Source: an uncultured Lentibacter sp. (lineage in GTDB: Bacteria; Pseudomonadota; Alphaproteobacteria; Rhodobacterales; Rhodobacteraceae). From it: a DNA stretch of 64,000 bases. Both the position numbers and the translations under genes were made by a program. The notes under the pieces are model-generated. The model did not search any database and had not been told where the DNA came from. It saw only the letters and a program-made list of their open reading frames with translations. The first letter of the stretch is position 1, and every line of letters begins with the position of its first letter. This document shows positions 60,562-64,000 of this stretch, piece by piece. The stretch is from contig CANMGT010000001.1 in the NCBI GenBank assembly GCA_947497495.1, forward strand, positions 558,001-622,000. Reading direction: 5' to 3'.

Positions 60562-61931
60562 CACGGCTTGTCGCCCCCGCCTGGCAGAGACAGCGTGACG
60601 TTTACGCAGCCCACGCCGGGCAAGGCAGGCAAGCCGTTAGAACACCTGCACTTTGTCGCGGAAACTTTGCGCATACCGCTATAGCGGCAGGCGCAGCTTG
60701 TCCCGCGTTGAACCGTTGTCTTGCGGTCGCAAACCAACGCAGTGGCGGCGGCAGGCTTTTTCGGGCGCGGTGTTGTTTGCGGTTGCTTGCGTTTGACACA
60801 GGCTCCGCCACTGGCAACCGTCCCTTTCGGGCAAGCGCAGGCCCGCTCACTGACGCGCACCATATTGCGCAGGCGGCACAGGCAGGCCTCGCCGCTCTGG
60901 ACGGTTGATCGCTTATCGCACACCAGCGGTGGCTTGGGGATCAGCGTAGTCGCGCACATCCGGTTGTTCTGCGGGTTCGCATCAACGAAGTCAGACAGCC
61001 CAAGTGCCCGCAGCGCCGCCTCAGGCAGCATCTCTTCGCCCGTGATGCCTTCATCGGCTTTCATCTGCGCCAGAGCGCTGCGCGTGGCGGGGCCGATCAG
61101 CCCGTCAACCTTGCCTGCGTCGTAGCCCTTAGCATTGAGCGCCGCCTGAAGCGCCATCGCCCGCAACCGCGGCTCGGCAGCAACCCCTGTCTGCGCGCAA
61201 ATTTCAAGCACCCCTTCTGGCTGCGAGCGGGGAATGCGAAAGACAAGCTCGGCCTGCGCAGGCTTGGCCCAGTCGCACAGAACGGCTCCGCCGGTTTGCT
61301 CACACCTCAGACCACCCCCGGCTTGCACATCTCGCACAATCGCGGGCGCTATAGTGAGCGACAGTTGTATCTGCTCGGGCACATCTCCTGTGAGCGTCAG
61401 CACACCTGCGCAAGTGCCAGCGTTGCAACTTTCAGACATCTCAAGGCCGATGGCCACATCGGGCAAAACAGGCTCGACTGCCTCGTCTGGCGCGCCCGTC
61501 TCGGCACAAAGCCCCGCTAGCCCGACCGTCTGGTTACTAAAACAACAGGCGCTGTTATCAGCGGCTTCTTGGCTTTCAAGCCCCAGCACAGCAAGCGTAA
61601 AGGCGCCGCCCTTTACGGGCAGCGTCATGCTCTGATTGCCACTCAAAAGATGCGCCTTGTCGCCAGTGACACCCCCCTTGTCTTGCGAAGTCACAGCAAA
61701 GCTGAGGTTGCTCGCAACACCCCTTGGGGGCCGCAGCGTAACGGCCTCGACAGCGCCGCCTTTGCACACCGCTTCAACTTGCAGAGGCGGGCAAGGCTGC
61801 GTCACTTCAGCCAAAAGCGGGCCAGCCACGCAAAGCGCAACGCCCTTGACCAAACAGCGCAGGTTGCCGATGCTACCAGCCACTCGTTTGAAAATTGGGG
61901 CCATCATGCGTTTCTTCATTTCCATTGCCAT
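60561..61931 (-). CDS. exported Cys-rich protein with PG-binding domain, first gene of the cluster
   Basis: 456 residues from the ATG at 61931; internal ATGs at 61907/61904 are plausible and give a better signal peptide. A Cys-framed module (47-142), a DUF11-like Cys domain, a peptidoglycan-binding-1-like domain (LQAALNAKGYDAGKVDGLIGPATRSALAQMK) and two copies of a Cys-rich end module (CDKRSTVQ..., CDRKTTVQ...) follow in order. It is a small-scale copy of the layout of the 1815-residue protein. Its 5' end overlaps the divergent cytochrome gene. Confidence 0.8.
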   Translation of the reverse strand: MAMEMKKRMMAPIFKRVAGSIGNLRCLVKGVALCVAGPLLAEVTQPCPPLQVEAVCKGGAVEAVTLRPPRGVASNLSFAVTSQDKGGVTGDKAHLLSGNQSMTLPVKGGAFTLAVLGLESQEAADNSACCFSNQTVGLAGLCAETGAPDEAVEPVLPDVAIGLEMSESCNAGTCAGVLTLTGDVPEQIQLSLTIAPAIVRDVQAGGGLRCEQTGGAVLCDWAKPAQAELVFRIPRSQPEGVLEICAQTGVAAEPRLRAMALQAALNAKGYDAGKVDGLIGPATRSALAQMKADEGITGEEMLPEAALRALGLSDFVDANPQNNRMCATTLIPKPPLVCDKRSTVQSGEACLCRLRNMVRVSERACACPKGTVASGGACVKRKQPQTTPRPKKPAAATALVCDRKTTVQRGTSCACRYSGMRKVSATKCRCSNGLPALPGVGCVNVTLSLPGGGDKP

Positions 61932-63870
61932 AAGTCTTGCCGCGATTTTCTCAGCGGGTCAAACACGCGCTTGCGACAGCTACGGCGCACAAGGACTCAG
62001 CCAGCGCTGGGACGCCGCCGCAAAGGCCTACTGGTATGACAAAAGTCAGGGCTCGCGCCTGATGCTCGACAGCTGGTATCGTGCCCTGCAACTTGCCGAT
62101 GATGACACCCCCTTCGCCAGCCGCGCCAACCTTGAAAGTTACGGCTTCGCTTTTTGCGACCCCTCAAGCAAAGATCCGATAGGCTTCATCCTTGACAGCG
62201 ACGCGGCCCGCGCGCCTGCAATCGGGCTAAACTGCGCAGCCTGTCACACGGGCGCGCTGTTCAAAGACGGGCAGGAATATACCGTGCATGGCGGTCAGGC
62301 GATGATGGACTTGCAGAGCTTCACCCAAGATCTCTTTGCCTCTGCCGCCGCAACCTTTCGCGATGGTGGCCAGAACGCAGGGCCGAAGTGGGCCGCTTTT
62401 GCAACTGCCGTGATCGGCGAAACACCGAGTAAGGAAGCCAGCGATAAGCTCTATCTGGAGCTGGCCGAATGGCTGCAGTATCGCAGCAAAATTCAAGCCA
62501 GCATCGACGAAGGCGGCGCTTGGGGCCATGGCCGCCAAGACGCTGTGCAAGTTATCCTCAACACAATGGCAACGCTGTCTGGCCCGCGCGCCGACGACGT
62601 GCTGCCAGCCTCGACAGCGCCTGTCTCGATCCCACATGTCTGGAATGCGCCTCGCTCAGAGCGCGTCCAGTGGAACGGCTCTGCTTTCAAGTCGCGTGAC
62701 ATCGGCCTCGCGGGCGAACTCAGCGCAGGTGCGATCATTCGCAACATCTCGGAGGTGATAGGCGTCTTCGGTGAGATCACCCTGCCCGCCGACGATGCGC
62801 TCGCCGACATCGCCTTCCCCGGTGTTGAAACATCGGTGCGGCTTGCCAATATCGTGCGCATGGAGCGCGCCCTCAATGTGCTGACCTCGCCCAAATGGCC
62901 CGAGGCTTTCGGCGTGCTTGATACCAGCGGACAAGACTACCTCGCAGGCGAGGCGCTCTACGGCAAACACTGCGCCGCCTGTCACAGCGTGCTTGACGAC
63001 AGCAAGCCGCTCGAGCCGATCCTTGACGCCACGCAAAAGCCCATCAAACACGCGCCTTTTGTCCGTGTCATTCCCGCCTTCGAGATGGCTGGCAACACTG
63101 GAACCGCCGTGGGAACCGACCCTATGATGGCCTGCAACGCGCTGACCCACTCCTCGTGGACAGGCAAGTTTGAAGCCTTCACCAACACCTTTGAAGCCGT
63201 GCGCTCGTTCACGGCAAATGGCCTTGCCAAGACAAAGCTGACACGCTTTGAGCCCGGCACAGAAACCCTGCGCCTGATCGAAGATCTCTCTCTGAGGATC
63301 GTCTACGAGAAACGTGGTGAACTTGCCCAGCTCCAGCTTGACGACTTGGCGGGAACCTCGGCGATGCTGTTTTCGGCACTGGTGTCGGGCAATGTGCCCA
63401 CGAAGGGCGGTAACTGGATCATCGGGCAGAACGCAACCGAGGCCGACAGCCCGCGCCCCTCAACGCATCACCTGAGTACCGTCAAAGCCGTGCGCGAAGC
63501 CTGCGCCGAAATTATCGCCGAGCAAGTCAAGCGCGACCCGACGAGCGCCTTGCCTGCCTACAAGGCTGGCCCGCTGGCAGGTATCTTTGCCTCGGCGCCC
63601 TACTTTCACAACGGCTCGGTGCCAACGCTCTATGACGTTCTCTCGCCCGAAACGCGGCCCGACAGTTTCACAACCGGCGCTGTCAGTTTCAACACAGAGA
63701 AAGTCGGCCTCGGCCCAGCGCTTGAGAGTGGAAAAACCTCAACATTCAACGCGCGCAACGCCGACGGCAGCTTCATTCCCGGCAACGGAAACATGGGCCA
63801 CACCTTCCCCGCAGCGGGCCTAAGCGAGGCCGAGAAGCAACAGCTTTTGACCTACCTGAAAGGCTTATAG
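61906..63870 (+). CDS. RoxA-like di-haem cytochrome c
   Basis: 654 residues from the ATG at 61906 (GGGG ribosome site), with a signal peptide (1-22, AGQTRA). Two haem c sites: CAACH at 110-114 and CAACH at 355-359. The C-terminal block GPLAGIFASAPYFHNGSVPTLYDVLSPETRPDSFTTGAVSFNTEKVGLG matches the RoxA/MauG-related di-haem family. RoxA itself is a rubber oxygenase, others are peroxidases, so the substrate is open. It is head-to-head with the Cys-rich operon, so a shared function is likely. Confidence 0.85.
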   Translation: MRFFISIAISLAAIFSAGQTRACDSYGAQGLSQRWDAAAKAYWYDKSQGSRLMLDSWYRALQLADDDTPFASRANLESYGFAFCDPSSKDPIGFILDSDAARAPAIGLNCAACHTGALFKDGQEYTVHGGQAMMDLQSFTQDLFASAAATFRDGGQNAGPKWAAFATAVIGETPSKEASDKLYLELAEWLQYRSKIQASIDEGGAWGHGRQDAVQVILNTMATLSGPRADDVLPASTAPVSIPHVWNAPRSERVQWNGSAFKSRDIGLAGELSAGAIIRNISEVIGVFGEITLPADDALADIAFPGVETSVRLANIVRMERALNVLTSPKWPEAFGVLDTSGQDYLAGEALYGKHCAACHSVLDDSKPLEPILDATQKPIKHAPFVRVIPAFEMAGNTGTAVGTDPMMACNALTHSSWTGKFEAFTNTFEAVRSFTANGLAKTKLTRFEPGTETLRLIEDLSLRIVYEKRGELAQLQLDDLAGTSAMLFSALVSGNVPTKGGNWIIGQNATEADSPRPSTHHLSTVKAVREACAEIIAEQVKRDPTSALPAYKAGPLAGIFASAPYFHNGSVPTLYDVLSPETRPDSFTTGAVSFNTEKVGLGPALESGKTSTFNARNADGSFIPGNGNMGHTFPAAGLSEAEKQQLLTYLKGL

Positions 63871-64000
63871 CGCAAGGTTCGGGTAAAGCGCCGAAGAGGA
63901 CAGGCTCACAGCAACGCGCACCAGTTCGGTGCGATTGCGGCTGCCGGATTTACGCAGAAGCGCCTTAAGCTGCGAGTTCACTGTCTCGACAGTGCGGCCC
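63865..64000 (-). CDS. LuxR-type HTH regulator (5' part outside window)
   Basis: The last 44 codons are visible: GRTVETVNSQLKALLRKSG, the second half of a LuxR/GerE helix-turn-helix, then RNRTELVRVAVSLSSSALYPNLAL and a stop. It ends six bases inside the cytochrome gene. Convergent with it; could regulate the Cys-rich locus, but that is not shown. Confidence 0.75.
   Translation of the reverse strand, partial: GRTVETVNSQLKALLRKSGSRNRTELVRVAVSLSSSALYPNLAL

Noticed and set aside
61636..61905. N-terminal extension of the cytochrome gene to 61636
   Set aside because: The extension is antisense to the 456-residue protein and would place the signal peptide internally; ATG 61906 gives a normal signal peptide.

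Overview
The window looks like a chromosomal segment of a Roseobacter-group alphaproteobacterium (Rhodobacterales). The flagellar gene order, the moxR-DUF58-DUF4159 block next to flgI, near-consensus CtrA boxes (TTAA-N7-TTAA type) at flagellar promoters, and a tripartite tricarboxylate transporter beside an aromatic-acid cluster all fit that group. No species is claimed.

Layout. (1) 1-7534: two divergent motility operons, fliL-DUF6468-motE-motA-large periplasmic protein on the minus strand and fliF-fliH-fliN-fliP on the plus strand. (2) 7539-14192: a minus-strand moxR-type ATPase operon (MoxR, DUF58, BatA/DUF4159 protein, second membrane protein). A DUF1285 gene on the plus strand lies between moxR and flgI. 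(3) 14854-20765: flgI, flgL, flgK, flgE and motB on the minus strand, followed by a LacI-type regulator and an intact tRNA-Arg(CCT).

(4) 22023-35786: a 13.8-kb integrative mobilizable element inserted in the 3' end of that tRNA gene and bounded by a 43-bp perfect direct repeat. It carries a ColE1/MbeA-like relaxase gene with two mobilization genes nested inside it (+1 frame), a MobC-like gene, a HTH replication-type protein, mobile mystery protein A with a remnant of B, an xis-like gene and a tyrosine integrase. Its cargo is an AT-richer two-gene ATPase operon (AAA ATPase plus STAND-like NTPase with TPRs), a type IIG restriction-modification enzyme with a small downstream ORF, a small membrane protein and an XRE regulator. 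This is the best candidate here for an undescribed defence system.

(5) 35930-48321: an aromatic-acid catabolic region. A MarR regulator is divergent from a 3-hydroxybenzoate 4-monooxygenase-like flavoprotein. An operon follows with SDR, enoyl-CoA hydratase, MarR, amidohydrolase, DUF3237 and acyl-CoA dehydrogenase, divergent from a feruloyl-CoA-synthase-like ligase and TctC/TctB/TctA. The ligase, hydratase, dehydrogenase and amidohydrolase match the CoA-dependent side-chain shortening route of hydroxycinnamates. Together with the monooxygenase they suggest conversion of a meta-hydroxylated phenylpropanoid through 3-hydroxybenzoate to protocatechuate. (6) 48374-50872: ArsR, a UPF0718/ArsP-type permease, a small thioredoxin and an MBL-fold protein that lacks part of its metal site.

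(7) 51015-61931: five minus-strand genes for exported, Cys-rich, mostly unrecognised proteins (one of 1815 aa with DUF11-like, MopE-type metal-binding and peptidoglycan-binding modules). They are head-to-head with a RoxA-like di-haem cytochrome (61906-63870). Three of them share a previously unfamiliar Cys-framed module and two share another, so the locus looks like one dedicated surface or periplasmic system. The window ends in the 3' end of a LuxR-type regulator. Coordinates are read directly; functions are from recognised motifs and remembered families, without database searches.
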